DNA from: Flavobacterium tyrosinilyticum
Lineage (GTDB): Bacteria; Bacteroidota; Bacteroidia; Flavobacteriales; Flavobacteriaceae
Length of the DNA: 64,000 nucleotides
Direction of reading: 5' to 3'
Assembly: GCF_023656565.1 (NCBI RefSeq)
Contig: NZ_JAMOKG010000003.1
Coordinates: forward strand, 186,001 to 250,000
Position 1 is the first letter of the stretch, and every line of letters starts with the position of its first letter. Below the pieces are notes generated by a model. That model had not been told where the DNA came from. It saw nothing but the letters and a program-made list of their open reading frames with translations, and did no database searches. Both the position numbers and the translations under genes were made by a program. Positions 57,041 to 64,000 of the stretch are shown piece after piece.

Positions 57041-57703
57041 ATGAGCACTATTCAGAATTCGATTGATGTCATTGTAAAACAAGGAATGCTTCCTTTGTAT
57101 TTTAATGCAGACGAAAGCAAAAGCATCACGATTTTAAGAACACTTTACAACGCGGGAATTAGAGCGGTTGAATATACAAGTCGAGGTCCAGAAGCGCTTT
57201 CCAATTTCAAAAAAATGGTTGAAGTAAGAAATGCTGAAATGCCAGGAATGCTTTTAGGAATTGGAACCATCAAAAATTTAGCGCAAGCAGAAACGTATTA
57301 TTTAACTGGAGCCGATTTTTTTATAAGCCCAGGATTTGTTCCTGAAATTGCTTCGTTTTTAATTTCTAAAGAAGTTTTATACGCGCCAGGCTGTATGACT
57401 CCAACTGAAATTATCGCAGCCGAAAATGCAGGAGTAAAATTTATTAAGCTTTTCCCTGGAAACATCTTAGGGCCAGATTTTATGAGTGCCATCAAAGATG
57501 TTTTTCCAAACTTAATTTTTATGCCAACTGGAGGCGTTGATACAACACGCGAAAGCATTGAAACTTGGTTTAACGCGGGTGTTTCTGCTGTGGGAATGGG
57601 AAGCAAATTAATTAGCAAAGAAGTAATGGAATATGGTGCTTACGAGACAATCGAAAAAGAAACCAAAAGGGTTTTGGATTTGATAGAAACAATCAAAAGT
57701 TAA
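57041..57703 (+). CDS. eda: KDPG/KHG aldolase (Eda-like)
   Basis: A 220-residue class I aldolase that splits 2-keto-3-deoxy-6-phosphogluconate into pyruvate and glyceraldehyde-3-phosphate. Landmarks: RAVEYTSRGPEAL with Glu44 and Arg48, LLGIGTIKNLAQA, ISPGFVPEIASF, YAPGCMTPTEI and the Schiff-base Lys136 in GVKFIKLFPGNILGP, then PTGGVDTTRE and VGMGSKLIS. Its neighbours (SDR reductase, mannonate dehydratase) make it the terminal step of the glucuronate/galacturonate (Ashwell) route. No KDG kinase is visible in this window and should be encoded elsewhere. Confidence 0.9.
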   Translation: MSTIQNSIDVIVKQGMLPLYFNADESKSITILRTLYNAGIRAVEYTSRGPEALSNFKKMVEVRNAEMPGMLLGIGTIKNLAQAETYYLTGADFFISPGFVPEIASFLISKEVLYAPGCMTPTEIIAAENAGVKFIKLFPGNILGPDFMSAIKDVFPNLIFMPTGGVDTTRESIETWFNAGVSAVGMGSKLISKEVMEYGAYETIEKETKRVLDLIETIKS

Positions 57704-57711
57704 ATTCCAAA

Positions 57712-57825
57712 TTTAAAAACCCAAATTCCAAACTCAATACGAACTGATAGGGCTAAATAAATCAAAAAAGTAAAAATTAATTATACAAAAATGTACTTTA
57801 TTTCCAAATTGGAATTTGGAATTTA
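57712..57825. repeat. AATTCCAAATT inverted words in a 146-base gap
   Basis: AAATTCCAAATTT (57712-57724) and CCAAATTCCAAAC (57721-57733) are answered by TCCAAATTGGAATTTGGAAT (57802-57821) and the following TTAAAG. It is one more instance of a lexicon-type nested palindrome, here inside the uronate operon, between the aldolase and SDR genes. Confidence 0.4.
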
Positions 57826-57849
57826 AAGTATTGAAAATTAGAAATTAAA

Positions 57850-58662
57850 ATGGATTCAATATTTAATTTAAAAGGAAAAATTGCCTTAATAACAGGTGGT
57901 GCTGGAGTTCTAGGAAGCAGATTTGCAAATACCTTGGCACAACAAGGTGTAATTGTCGGAATCGTTTCTCAATCATTGGAAAAAGCCGAAAACACAGTAA
58001 AAGCCATAGAAGCAAACGGCGGACAAGGTTTTGCAGTTCAGGCGAATGTTTTAAATAAGGAAGAAATAGAAAAAGCCAAAGATTTTATTGTTGAAAAATA
58101 CGGCCGTCTAGATATTCTAATTAATGCTGCAGGAGGAAACATGCCAGGTGCAACGATTCAGCCTGATCAATCTGTTTACGATATGAAAAGCGATGATCTG
58201 CAAAAAGTCATTGATTTAAATATTATCGGAACTATGCTTCCAACTCAGGTTTTTGCCGAACTTTTTGCGAAACAGAAATCAGGAAACATCATCAATATTT
58301 CATCGGCTTCAGCACAAAGACCTTTAACGAGAGTTGTAGGTTATTCTGCTTCCAAAGCGGCAATCGACAACTTTACACAATGGATGGCGGTGGAACTAGC
58401 TCAAAAATATGGCGAAGGACTTCGTGTAAACGCTATTTCTCCTGGATTCTTTATTGGCGAACAAAACCGTGCTTTATTACTGACTCCAGAAGGAAAACTG
58501 ACTCCAAGAGGTGAAAAAATTATCGATCATACGCCAATGGGAAGATTTGGAACTCCAGAAGATATTGACGGTGCGCTTTTATTTTTATGCAGCGATATGT
58601 CAAAATTTGTTACTGGAACTATCTTAAAAGTTGATGGCGGGTTTGCTGCAACAAGCATTTAA
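57850..58662 (+). CDS. SDR-family oxidoreductase, probable D-fructuronate (mannonate) reductase
   Basis: A 270-residue short-chain dehydrogenase: cofactor loop ALITGGAGVLGSRFANTLAQ (about 13-32), NAAG motif INAAGGNMPG, catalytic Ser-Tyr-Lys in NIISASAQRP-type region (NIINISSASAQ, VVGYSASKAAIDNF) and RVNAISPGFF, with the C-terminal GTILKVDGGFAA. In Bacteroidota, an SDR of this form next to mannonate dehydratase reduces D-fructuronate to D-mannonate. Position in the operon supports that. Substrate could instead be tagaturonate. It is followed by a hairpin element (58674-58764) before the dehydratase gene. Confidence 0.85.
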   Translation: MDSIFNLKGKIALITGGAGVLGSRFANTLAQQGVIVGIVSQSLEKAENTVKAIEANGGQGFAVQANVLNKEEIEKAKDFIVEKYGRLDILINAAGGNMPGATIQPDQSVYDMKSDDLQKVIDLNIIGTMLPTQVFAELFAKQKSGNIINISSASAQRPLTRVVGYSASKAAIDNFTQWMAVELAQKYGEGLRVNAISPGFFIGEQNRALLLTPEGKLTPRGEKIIDHTPMGRFGTPEDIDGALLFLCSDMSKFVTGTILKVDGGFAATSI

Positions 58663-58673
58663 GATTTCAACCC

Positions 58674-58764
58674 TTTCCTGCAAGGTTTCCAAAACCTTGT
58701 AGGTTTAAATTGTAGATTATTATAAATTAAAATACCTACAAGGTTTTAGAAACCTTGCAGGAAA
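58674..58764. repeat. 91-bp hairpin with 31-bp arms, one mismatch, inside the operon
   Basis: TTTCCTGCAAGGTTTCCAAA continuing ACCTTGTAGGT (58674-58704) is matched by its reverse complement at 58734-58764 with a single mismatch. Each arm contains inner AAGGTTTT/AAAACCTT symmetry. The stem sits between the SDR and mannonate-dehydratase genes. In RNA it would be very stable and could lower downstream expression, slow degradation of the upstream message, or both. Confidence 0.8.
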
Positions 58765-58780
58765 TAAAAAAACATAAAAA

Positions 58781-59965
58781 ATGGAACAAACATTAAGATG
58801 GTTCGGACCAAATGATCCTGTTTCTTTACAAGATATCAAACAAACCGGAGCAACCGGAATTGTAACGGCTTTACACCACATCCCAAATGGAGAAGTTTGG
58901 AGCATTGACGAAATTATTAAGCGAAAAGTTGAAATCGAACACGAAAACGGTGATCCTAAAAAAGGAGCTTCTGGGTTAACTTGGTCGGTTGTAGAAAGTA
59001 TTCCGGTTCATGAAGACATTAAAAAACAGACTGGAAATTATCTTCAATATATTGAAAATTATAAAGAAAGCATTCGCAATCTGGCTTTGTGCGGTATCAA
59101 ATGTGTTTGTTACAACTTTATGCCTGTTTTAGACTGGTCAAGAACCGATTTATCGTATACAGTTGAAGACGGATCAAAAGCTTTACGTTTTGATATTAAT
59201 GCTTTTGCTGCTTTTGAATTGTTTATTTTAAAAAGACCAGGTGCAGAAAACGAATATTCTGAAGAACAAAAACAAAAAGCAAAAAACTATTTTGAAGCCA
59301 TGACTGCCGAAGATAAAGTAAAATTACAGCAGAACATTTTGGCTGGACTTCCAGGGGCTGAAGAAGCTTATTCTGTGGAAGATTTCTTGGTTACCTTAAG
59401 TGCTTATAATCATATTGACAGACACGCTTTAAAGAATAATCTTTTTCATTTTCTGAAAGAAATTATTCCGGTTGCTGAGAGTAAAGGCGTTTTGATGGCG
59501 ATTCACCCAGACGATCCTCCTTACCCAATTTTAGGTTTACCAAGAGTCGTAAGTACCGAAGAAGATTTGATGGAATTAATGAACGCCGCTCCTTCTCCAT
59601 CAAACGGATTTACAATGTGTACAGGTTCTTATGGTGTTCGCGCCGATAATGATTTGCCTGGAATTGTGAGACGTCATGGCGACAAAATGAATTTTATCCA
59701 TTTAAGAAGCACGCAGCGCGATGAAGAAGGAAGTTTTTACGAAGCAAATCACTTAGAAGGTGATGTAGATATGTACGAAGTGGTAAAAGCCATTTTGGAA
59801 GTTGAAAAACGAAATAACAGTCAATTGCCAATGCGCCCAGATCACGGACATCAAATGCTGGATGATTTGAAGAAAAAAACAAATCCAGGTTATTCTGCAA
59901 TTGGCCGTTTAAGAGGCTTGGCAGAATTGCGAGGTCTTGAATTAGGGATCAAACGATCTTTATAA
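58781..59965 (+). CDS. uxuA: Mannonate dehydratase
   Basis: A 394-residue Uxu[21 protein letters not shown] (the typical N-terminus), [17 protein letters not shown] with the paired His, [34 protein letters not shown] with metal-type His and Asp, [35 protein letters not shown] and [16 protein letters not shown]. Full length for the family. It dehydrates D-mannonate to 2-keto-3-deoxygluconate, linking the SDR step to the KDPG aldolase (after phosphorylation by a kinase not found here). Strong anchor for calling 56588-59965 a uronate-catabolism operon. Confidence 0.95.
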   Translation: MEQTLRWFGPNDPVSLQDIKQTGATGIVTALHHIPNGEVWSIDEIIKRKVEIEHENGDPKKGASGLTWSVVESIPVHEDIKKQTGNYLQYIENYKESIRNLALCGIKCVCYNFMPVLDWSRTDLSYTVEDGSKALRFDINAFAAFELFILKRPGAENEYSEEQKQKAKNYFEAMTAEDKVKLQQNILAGLPGAEEAYSVEDFLVTLSAYNHIDRHALKNNLFHFLKEIIPVAESKGVLMAIHPDDPPYPILGLPRVVSTEEDLMELMNAAPSPSNGFTMCTGSYGVRADNDLPGIVRRHGDKMNFIHLRSTQRDEEGSFYEANHLEGDVDMYEVVKAILEVEKRNNSQLPMRPDHGHQMLDDLKKKTNPGYSAIGRLRGLAELRGLELGIKRSL

Positions 59966-59966
59966 T

Positions 59967-60208
59967 TTGTTTGCCACGAAGGCGCTAAGACGCATTTTTT
60001 TTTAAAAGCCACAGATTAAAAGATTTTTTTTTTACGCAGATTGGACAAATTATAGCCGATTTTTTTTGAATAAATTATCTGCGTTTATCTGCTTAAATCT
60101 TTTTAAATCTGCGTGAAACAAAAAACTTTGCGTCTCAGCGACTTTGCGAGACTAAAAACACAAAGCTTTAAAAATCTTAGCGTCTTAGAGCCTTCGTGGC
60201 AAAACAAA
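59967..60208. repeat. Nested imperfect palindrome (CGAAGGC / GCGTCTTAG words)
   Basis: TTTGCCACGAAGGCGCTAAG (59968-59987, continuing ACGCATTT) pairs with AATCTTAGCGTCTTAGAGCC (60173-60192, continuing TTCGTGGCAAA) across the 276-base gap. Inside are TTACGCAGATT, ATCTGCGTTTATCTGC and AAATCTGCGTGAAACA words, an inverted TCTGCG/CGCAGA set, plus CTTTGCGTCTCAGCGACTTT. The same words (GCCACAGATT, ATCTGTGGCA) are used in the element at 61882. Confidence 0.6.
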
Positions 60209-60241
60209 AAAAACTAACTAACCACAAACAACCACAAAACC

Positions 60242-61870
60242 ATGATTCGCCAAGCCATTCTTATATCCTGTGGCTTTTTTATAAACACTTTGTTGGCACA
60301 GGAAATACCCAAAATTATTACTTCAAAAACCAATTATCTTCCAGATTTTAGTTACGCAGGATATCACTTCGGCGAAAGCCAGATTCCTGAAACTAATGGA
60401 AAAGTTATCAATGCAGTTGATTTTGGCGTAAAAGCAAATGACCATTTAGACGATTCAAAAGCACTCTTAAAAGCCTTTAAAGCCGCGAATGCTGCTGAGG
60501 GAAATGTCATTCTGCAATTACCAGCTGGAAGCATTATCTTAAGTGAAATTCTCTATATCGAAAGAAGCAATTTTGTACTTCGCGGTGCAGGTTCTAACGA
60601 AAACGGAACTGAAATCTATTGTCCAAGACCGATGATGTATCTTAAAGATTCTGATGTTTTGGCTGAACTTCGCGAATATTTAACCACTTTTGACAAAAGA
60701 CAGCGTGAAGCAGAAAACAATATCGATTTGCCTTTCTCGCAATATGCTTGGTCTGGAGGTTTTATCTGGACACAAGTTCCGGGCGAACGCGTAAAATCGT
60801 ATTTGGATAAATACGAACCAGAGTCTAGTCCGTTGGCGAAAGTCAGTTCGGGAAAAATAGGCGAGCATGTTATTACGGTTTCTGACATAAAAGATTTAAA
60901 AGTCGGCGATGTTGTAGAATTGCAGCTTTTTAATAAAGATGGCGAAAATGGCGAAATCATCAACGATTTATATCAAGGAGCAAAAGTAAAACCTGGTTCG
61001 CATCATTGGAAATTTCCAAAACTTCCCATTGTGAGACAACAGGTTGAAATCATTAAAATTTCGGGTTCTAAAATTACTTTAAAAACACCTTTAACCATTT
61101 CGATTAAGCCAAGTTATCAGGCACAATTGGTCGAATGGAAACATTTAAACGAAGTCGGTATCGAGCATCTCCGTTTTACGTTTCCTGATATTCCGAGAGT
61201 TGCACATCATGTTGAACCTGGCAATAATGGTATTTTCTTGACTCGTCTTTTCAACAGCTGGGTTAAAGATGTCAAAATCACCAATGCCGACAGCGGAATT
61301 CTTGCCGAAGAAGTTGCTAATGTTACCATTCAAGATATTACAACCGATGGACCGCATTTATCGCATTACACCGTAACTTTAGGCGGCGTGCACAATATTT
61401 TGGTTAAGAATCTCAAAATCTATAATTCTGCCGTCCATCCTTTAAGTTTCAACACTTTTGCAACTAAAAATGTGTATCAAAACTGCGAGATATTTACTGA
61501 CCCACTTCTAGATCAGCACTCGGGAGCTAATCATCAAAATTTATTTGATAATATTACCGTTCACATAAAAACAGACAAAAATAATAGTTACGCTTTGTTT
61601 GGAGGTGGAGGAGCGGATTATTGGAAACCTTCTCACGGTCCTTTCAGTACGTTTTGGAATCTGAATGTTCAGGTGGAAAATCCTGATGCATCCAAACCAG
61701 TTTTATTATACGGAATGAAAGACGGCGCTTTAGCAAGAATCATTGGCGTTCACGGAAATGCAAAATTTGAAATCAAATATGACATTGATCCATATATTGA
61801 ATTTTTGAATGTGCCAATTGAGAAGATTCCTTCTTTGTACGATTATCAATTAAATAAACGTTTGAAATAG
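60242..61870 (+). CDS. Exported parallel beta-helix protein (pectate-lyase-3/GH28-related)
   Basis: A 542-residue secreted protein; signal peptide MIRQAILISCGFFINTLLAQ. The N-terminal region of the beta-helix is recognisable: AVDFGVKANDHLDDSKALLK then AFKAANAAEGNVILQLPAGS, RSNFVLRGAGSNENGTEIYC. It is followed by right-handed helix turns (NSWVKDVKITNADSGILAEE, VTIQDITTDGPHLSHYTVTL, NILVKNLKIYNSAVHPLSFN). This arrangement belongs to polysaccharide lyases and GH28-type hydrolases. Placed after the uronate genes it likely attacks a uronate-rich polysaccharide outside the cell, though the catalytic residues cannot be pinned down by eye. No T9SS tail is present. Confidence 0.8.
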   Translation: MIRQAILISCGFFINTLLAQEIPKIITSKTNYLPDFSYAGYHFGESQIPETNGKVINAVDFGVKANDHLDDSKALLKAFKAANAAEGNVILQLPAGSIILSEILYIERSNFVLRGAGSNENGTEIYCPRPMMYLKDSDVLAELREYLTTFDKRQREAENNIDLPFSQYAWSGGFIWTQVPGERVKSYLDKYEPESSPLAKVSSGKIGEHVITVSDIKDLKVGDVVELQLFNKDGENGEIINDLYQGAKVKPGSHHWKFPKLPIVRQQVEIIKISGSKITLKTPLTISIKPSYQAQLVEWKHLNEVGIEHLRFTFPDIPRVAHHVEPGNNGIFLTRLFNSWVKDVKITNADSGILAEEVANVTIQDITTDGPHLSHYTVTLGGVHNILVKNLKIYNSAVHPLSFNTFATKNVYQNCEIFTDPLLDQHSGANHQNLFDNITVHIKTDKNNSYALFGGGGADYWKPSHGPFSTFWNLNVQVENPDASKPVLLYGMKDGALARIIGVHGNAKFEIKYDIDPYIEFLNVPIEKIPSLYDYQLNKRLK

Positions 61871-61881
61871 GCTAAAATATC

Positions 61882-62017
61882 TGCCACAGATTAAAATGAT
61901 TTTTTTTAGCCACGAATTCACGAATTATTAAAAAAATTAATTCGAACAATTCGTGAATTCGTGGCTAATTTTCAACACACAGAAAAACAATCTTTATAAT
62001 CTGTGAAATCTGTGGCA
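61882..62017. repeat. Nested inverted repeat with perfect 21-bp inner arms
   Basis: Inner arms TTAGCCACGAATTCACGAATT (61906-61926) and its exact reverse complement (61948-61968) enclose a 21-base loop. Outer words TGCCACAGATT (61882-61892) and AATCTGTGGCA-type sequence (61999-62017, AATCTGTGAAATCTGTGGCA) form a second, partly duplicated pair. Located between the beta-helix gene and the second propeller regulator. Confidence 0.75.
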
Positions 62018-62037
62018 AAAAAACAAAACTAAACGCT

Positions 62038-64000
62038 ATGAAATATAAAATAGCTTTTCTCGCAATTGTATTTGTTTTCGGAAATTTGTTTTCCCAAAAT
62101 AAATACCGTCTTAAAAATTTCTCTACGACAGACGGGCTTTCGCAGAGTTCTGTCATTGCCATTCATCAGGATAAATTTGGGCAGATGTGGTTTGGAACCC
62201 GCGATGGTCTTAATAAATATGATGGAAGCCGATTTACAATTTTCAGGAATGATGCAACTGATAAATTTTCGATCAGCAACAATGATATTTTAGCCATTGA
62301 AGAAGACAATTCAGGAAAAATCTGGGTAGGAACTTATAACGGATTAAACTGTTATGATCCCGTTTCGAATCGTTTTACAAGATATCTTCATACCAAAGCC
62401 AATCATACTATAAGTAATAATGCGGTTTGGAGTATTAGGGAAATTGGCGGTGAAATGTGGTTTGGAACTTCAAAAGGATTAACGATTTTTAATAAAAAAT
62501 CAGGATTATTTACTTCCGTTTTTCATTCCGATGATGATGCTTCTACCCTTCCGAGCAATAATATTTTAAGCATTCTAAAAACCAAAAAAGGCGAAATCTG
62601 GATTGGAACAACGAAAGGTTTATGCCAATTGACCAGTCGAAAAAATGGTAAATTATCTTTTAAAAATTATCCTTTAAATGCAACCGATTTATTAAACGTA
62701 CAATCAGTTATTGAAGACAAAGACGGTAGTTTGTGGGTTGGGACAAAAAACAAAGGCCTTTTAAAATTCGATCTAAAAGAAAAAGCTTTTGTTTCTTTTT
62801 TACCGGCTGAAAAATACCGCGAAATCAATACCGACATTCGTTCTTTAGTAATTGACCATCAAGGTTCTCTGTGGGTTGGCGCTTATGACGGAATTTATAT
62901 TTTAGGTAAAGAGAAAAATATTCAAAAAATCAATAATAGCAATAATGCCAACGGAATCGACAAAGTAAAATCTATTTTTATGGATAAAAAAGGTTCGATC
63001 TGGATTGGCTGTTATTACAAAGGCGTAAATCTGTGGGACGTTTCGAATGTCAATTTCTCCAATTACAATCAGAATTCTAAAAAGATTCCGTTGAGTTTTG
63101 ATGTGGTGAGTTCTATTATTTCAGATAAAAACCAGAACATTTATTTTGGAACTGAAGGCGGTGGAATTAGCATTTACAATACAACTACCGAAGCTGTAAG
63201 TTATATCAATAGTAAAACTGGACAAACTCATAAAAATGATATCAAGGCCATGTGTCTTGCAGACGATCATATTTTATGGATTGGAACTTTTTCGAAGGGA
63301 TTGTCGGCTTACAATACCATTTCCAAAAGAATGGAAGATAATAGAATTGCATCTGATTTAACCGAATTACTGAAAGAAAGTGGTGTTTATTCTCTTAAAG
63401 CTGAAAACAAAATTTTATGGATTGGAACTTTTGGTAAAGGTTTAATTCGTTACAATACATTAGACAAAACCTTCCAAATTATTGGAAATGATACTTCAAA
63501 ACCTGTTTTTCTAACCAATAATATGGTTCGTAGTATTTTGATCGACAAACAAAATTCAATCTGGCTCGGAACACAAAATGGTCTAAATCGTATTTCGCTT
63601 CAAAATTTTGATTCTAAGAAATACCAAATACAGCATTTCTTTTATGATCATTCGGCTTTGTCGGGAGATGATATTTTGACTTTGTTTGAAGATTCTCAGA
63701 ATAAAATATGGGTGGGAACAAAAGCTAAAGGGCTTCATGTTTTTGATGGAAAAAAGTTCACCAGAATCAATCTTAGAATTGGAAATACGGTTATTACCTC
63801 TATTCATTCGATTTTAGAAGATGATGATAAAAACTTATGGATCAGTACTAATCAGGGAATTATCAAGTACAATACAATTAAAAAATCGGTTGTCATTTAT
63901 GATCAGAAAGATGGTTTGGCGAGTAATGAATTCAACGATAATTCGGCTTTAAAATTAGGTTCCAATCAGTTTTATTTTGGAAGTCCGTCGGGCGCAACTT
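62038..64000 (+). CDS. Propeller-type sensor/regulator (probably hybrid two-component system), C-terminus outside window
   Basis: The first 654 residues of a larger protein; the frame is open to the edge. Signal peptide MKYKIAFLAIVFVFGNLFSQ. The rest is a two-component-regulator propeller with many WxGT-type blades: IHQDKFGQMWFGTRDGLNKY, EEDNSGKIWVGTYNGLNCYD, EDKDGSLWVGTKNKGLLKF, FEDSQNKIWVGTKAKGLHVF, EDDDKNLWISTNQGIIKY. In Bacteroidota this ectodomain is followed by Y_Y_Y and either histidine kinase, receiver and AraC domains (HTCS) or a DNA-binding domain. Position after the uronate operon and beta-helix gene suggests it senses a uronate-type oligosaccharide and activates the locus. Confidence 0.85.
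   Translation, partial: MKYKIAFLAIVFVFGNLFSQNKYRLKNFSTTDGLSQSSVIAIHQDKFGQMWFGTRDGLNKYDGSRFTIFRNDATDKFSISNNDILAIEEDNSGKIWVGTYNGLNCYDPVSNRFTRYLHTKANHTISNNAVWSIREIGGEMWFGTSKGLTIFNKKSGLFTSVFHSDDDASTLPSNNILSILKTKKGEIWIGTTKGLCQLTSRKNGKLSFKNYPLNATDLLNVQSVIEDKDGSLWVGTKNKGLLKFDLKEKAFVSFLPAEKYREINTDIRSLVIDHQGSLWVGAYDGIYILGKEKNIQKINNSNNANGIDKVKSIFMDKKGSIWIGCYYKGVNLWDVSNVNFSNYNQNSKKIPLSFDVVSSIISDKNQNIYFGTEGGGISIYNTTTEAVSYINSKTGQTHKNDIKAMCLADDHILWIGTFSKGLSAYNTISKRMEDNRIASDLTELLKESGVYSLKAENKILWIGTFGKGLIRYNTLDKTFQIIGNDTSKPVFLTNNMVRSILIDKQNSIWLGTQNGLNRISLQNFDSKKYQIQHFFYDHSALSGDDILTLFEDSQNKIWVGTKAKGLHVFDGKKFTRINLRIGNTVITSIHSILEDDDKNLWISTNQGIIKYNTIKKSVVIYDQKDGLASNEFNDNSALKLGSNQFYFGSPSGAT

Noticed and set aside
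57298..57618. Minus-strand reading frame of 106 codons
   Set aside because: Antisense to the KDPG aldolase core, including the Schiff-base lysine region.

Overview
The window is almost certainly from a Flavobacterium or a close relative (Bacteroidota, Flavobacteriaceae). Pointers are the AT-rich composition, SusC/SusD genes, three secreted glycosidases with C-terminal type IX secretion (T9SS) sorting domains, ECF sigma/FecR control, two-component-propeller regulators, and promoters of the Bacteroidota form TTTG-N19-TAnnTTTG. I saw no rRNA, tRNA, CRISPR array, transposase or prophage gene.

Layout. (1) 1-8854: an FAH-family hydrolase cut by the left edge, and divergent from it a seven-gene set: solute-binding-fold protein, CaiB/BaiF CoA-transferase, second CoA-transferase, second solute-binding-fold protein, Gfo/Idh/MocA oxidoreductase, MaoC hydratase and FucP-type sugar/H+ symporter. 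Both binding proteins lack signal peptides and there is no ABC permease or ATPase, so the set looks like an undescribed catabolic pathway (best candidate for something new). (2) 9246-17716: an exported small protein, an RND efflux operon, and a divergent LytS/LytR-type two-component pair. (3) 17736-29469: small accessory genes, a sugar dehydrogenase lipoprotein, two thioredoxin-fold exported proteins, a run of SUKH/SMI1-KNR4-like and unknown genes resembling an immunity-gene array, a DsbA-like lipoprotein, a CinA-like amidase and a small acidic/membrane-protein group. (4) 30005-40359: ECF sigma, FecR, STN-SusC and SusD on the minus strand, divergent from a PI-PLC-like enzyme and a metallophosphoesterase. 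This looks like an uptake locus for a phosphorylated organic substrate. (5) 40859-51969: GH18 chitinase, GH64 and GH16 beta-1,3-glucanases, all T9SS cargo, and a propeller/LuxR regulator. It reads as a fungal-cell-wall degradation locus. (6) 53243-64000: uronate catabolism with HAD phosphatase, DUF4861 protein, LacI regulator with a palindromic operator, YhcH-type protein, KDPG aldolase, SDR reductase, mannonate dehydratase, a beta-helix lyase-like protein and the start of a second propeller regulator.

The intergenic DNA is unusually structured. At least ten gaps hold nested inverted repeats 60-400 bp long, some with long outer arms differing at one base (46-bp arms at 38067-38112 and 38366-38411; 31-bp arms at 58674-58704 and 58734-58764). 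Several families recur, including a CCCGYGGTTTCAACCRCGGG hairpin at four places. They look like non-autonomous palindromic elements, some probably co-opted as terminators.

All calls rest on reading motifs by eye; no database search or structure prediction was run.
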